64,000 nucleotides of DNA, from the NCBI RefSeq assembly GCF_000175935.2, contig NC_014841.1, positions 124,001-188,000 on the forward strand, read 5' to 3'. Within the stretch, counting starts at the first letter, position 1. Every line of letters starts with the position of its first letter. Both the position numbers and the translations under genes were made by a program. Positions 63,076 through 64,000 of this stretch are shown in pieces. This stretch comes from Pantoea sp. At-9b (GTDB lineage: Bacteria; Pseudomonadota; Gammaproteobacteria; Enterobacterales; Enterobacteriaceae). The notes under the pieces were generated by a model that saw only the letters and a list, made by a program, of their open reading frames with translations, had not been told where the DNA came from and did not search any database.

Positions 63076-63999
63076 TTATGCCTGGGGTTTAACCACGGTT
63101 TTCAGTACCTTCACGGCCAGCGCTGTGGTCACGGTGCCCGCAGCGACGGCGACGATATATCCCAAATGGTTGCCCACCACCGGCAGGACGATCAGTCCAC
63201 CCCAGGGAGCAGCATTGGTGGCACCAAACCACAACGAAATCACGGCCGCCACCGCGCTGCCGAGCATAATTGCCGGGATGACACGCAGCGGGTCGGCGGC
63301 AGCAAACGGGATCGCCCCTTCGGTGATCCCCATAAACCCCATGATCACCGCAGGCTTACCGGCCTCGCGTTCGACATCGTTAAAAATCCCTTTAAACAGA
63401 AACGTCGCCAATGCCAGTCCGAGCGGCGGTGTGCAGTCGGCAGCAGCGACGGCGGCCATCAGCTGTGGGTTGGTGCTGATCAGCGCGACGGCAAAGAAGA
63501 ACGCAGTTTTGTTCATCGGGCCGCCCATATCTACGGCGATCATGCATCCCAGCACGCTGCCGAGAATGATAAACGATGCCCCTTGCATATTGCCCAGCCA
63601 GGCGCTGAGCCATTTCATCAGCCCGGCCACCGGGTCACCGATAATGTAATAAACCGCCATCCCGGTGAGAAAGGTGCCAACCAGCGGGATGATGAAAATC
63701 GGCAACACCATACGCAGGAAATGGGGGATTTTCAGGTGGGTGATCAGTGCCAGCAGCCCCCAGACAATCAGCCCGGCAAGGGTCCCGGCCAGCATGCCGC
63801 CTAAAAACCCGGCCCCCATCTGATAGGCCATCAGCCCGCCAATCGCACCGGGGGCGATACCGGGCTTATCCACCATCGAATAGGCGATAAAACCGGCGAG
63901 AATTGGGATAAACAGCGTCAGCCCGGCGAGGCCAATTTGCGACATGGCTTTGAGAAAACCGTGGTCCGGAATAGCGGCCTGGCCGTTAAACATCACAGC
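63076..63999 (-). CDS. PTS fructose-like EIIC, second system, 5' partial
   Basis: C-terminal part (at least 307 residues) of a fructose-family membrane EIIC. The frame stays open to the right window edge, so the true start is outside. Conserved MGGPMNKTAFFFAVALI, GFMGITEGAIPFAAADP and GGLIVLPVVGNHLG are visible among about eight membrane segments. First visible gene of the operon with the AraC regulator and EIIB. Substrate unknown. Confidence 0.88.
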   Translation of the reverse strand, partial: AVMFNGQAAIPDHGFLKAMSQIGLAGLTLFIPILAGFIAYSMVDKPGIAPGAIGGLMAYQMGAGFLGGMLAGTLAGLIVWGLLALITHLKIPHFLRMVLPIFIIPLVGTFLTGMAVYYIIGDPVAGLMKWLSAWLGNMQGASFIILGSVLGCMIAVDMGGPMNKTAFFFAVALISTNPQLMAAVAAADCTPPLGLALATFLFKGIFNDVEREAGKPAVIMGFMGITEGAIPFAAADPLRVIPAIMLGSAVAAVISLWFGATNAAPWGGLIVLPVVGNHLGYIVAVAAGTVTTALAVKVLKTVVKPQA

Positions 64000-64000
64000 C

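Overview
The window reads as chromosome or large-plasmid sequence of a plant-associated gammaproteobacterium of the Erwiniaceae. Pantoea is my best guess, from gene content, Shine-Dalgarno usage and the general look of the proteins; no search could be run. Almost all of it is carbon-source acquisition and breakdown, organised as a chain of transporter plus enzyme plus regulator modules. There are no rRNA or tRNA genes, no CRISPR array and no intact transposase that I can see.

Layout. 1-4777: end of a cellobiose/aryl-beta-glucoside PTS operon (EIIC, EIIA, GH1 and GH4 phospho-beta-glucosidases, a HAD phosphatase). 4835-9144: a polyol/pentose module (RbtT-like MFS, TIM-barrel isomerase, RpiR regulator, PfkB kinase) around a divergent promoter. 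9188-13702 and 22234-32731: two halves of what looks like one hydroxyproline-type locus (GntR regulator, amino-acid ABC transporter, hydroxyproline-epimerase and enolase-superfamily enzymes, two DapA-like enzymes, alpha-ketoglutarate-semialdehyde dehydrogenase). The solute-binding protein is in the left half and its permease and ATPase in the right half. A palindrome with core GTAATATATTAC lies in front of units in both halves.

Between these halves, at 13727-21780, is a compact, visibly AT-richer biosynthetic cluster: a PhyH/EctD-like dioxygenase, a NodU-type O-carbamoyltransferase, an SGNH protein, a 39-residue basic peptide ORF, two different ATP-grasp ligases and a divergent MFS exporter. 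I propose that it makes and exports a small hydroxylated, carbamoylated, amide-linked metabolite, and I do not recognise it as a described pathway. It is the most interesting part of the window.

33171-39928: a ribose-type sugar ABC importer in which one permease is fused to a strictosidine-synthase/SMP-30-like beta-propeller, followed by a second, related propeller protein. 40152-50179: a branched-tetrose/apionate locus (ApnO-, OiaC-, EryH/LerI-, LerK- and EryI/DerI-like enzymes, MFS importer, SorC regulator, dedicated transketolase) that should deliver erythrose-4-phosphate to central metabolism. It also carries an orphan type II lumazine synthase. 50340-53501: a LysR regulator, an MFS transporter and a decayed Rpn-family nuclease gene. 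53608-60060: a fructose-type PTS operon with an HPr-EI-EIIA fusion, a lone GatZ/KbaZ-like protein and a transaldolase. 60359-64000: HAD and PHP phosphatase-like genes and part of a second fructose-type PTS with an AraC regulator between its EIIC and EIIB genes. A REP-like element (GTAGCGGCG...ATCGCGC) occurs at three places, twice as an inverted pair.
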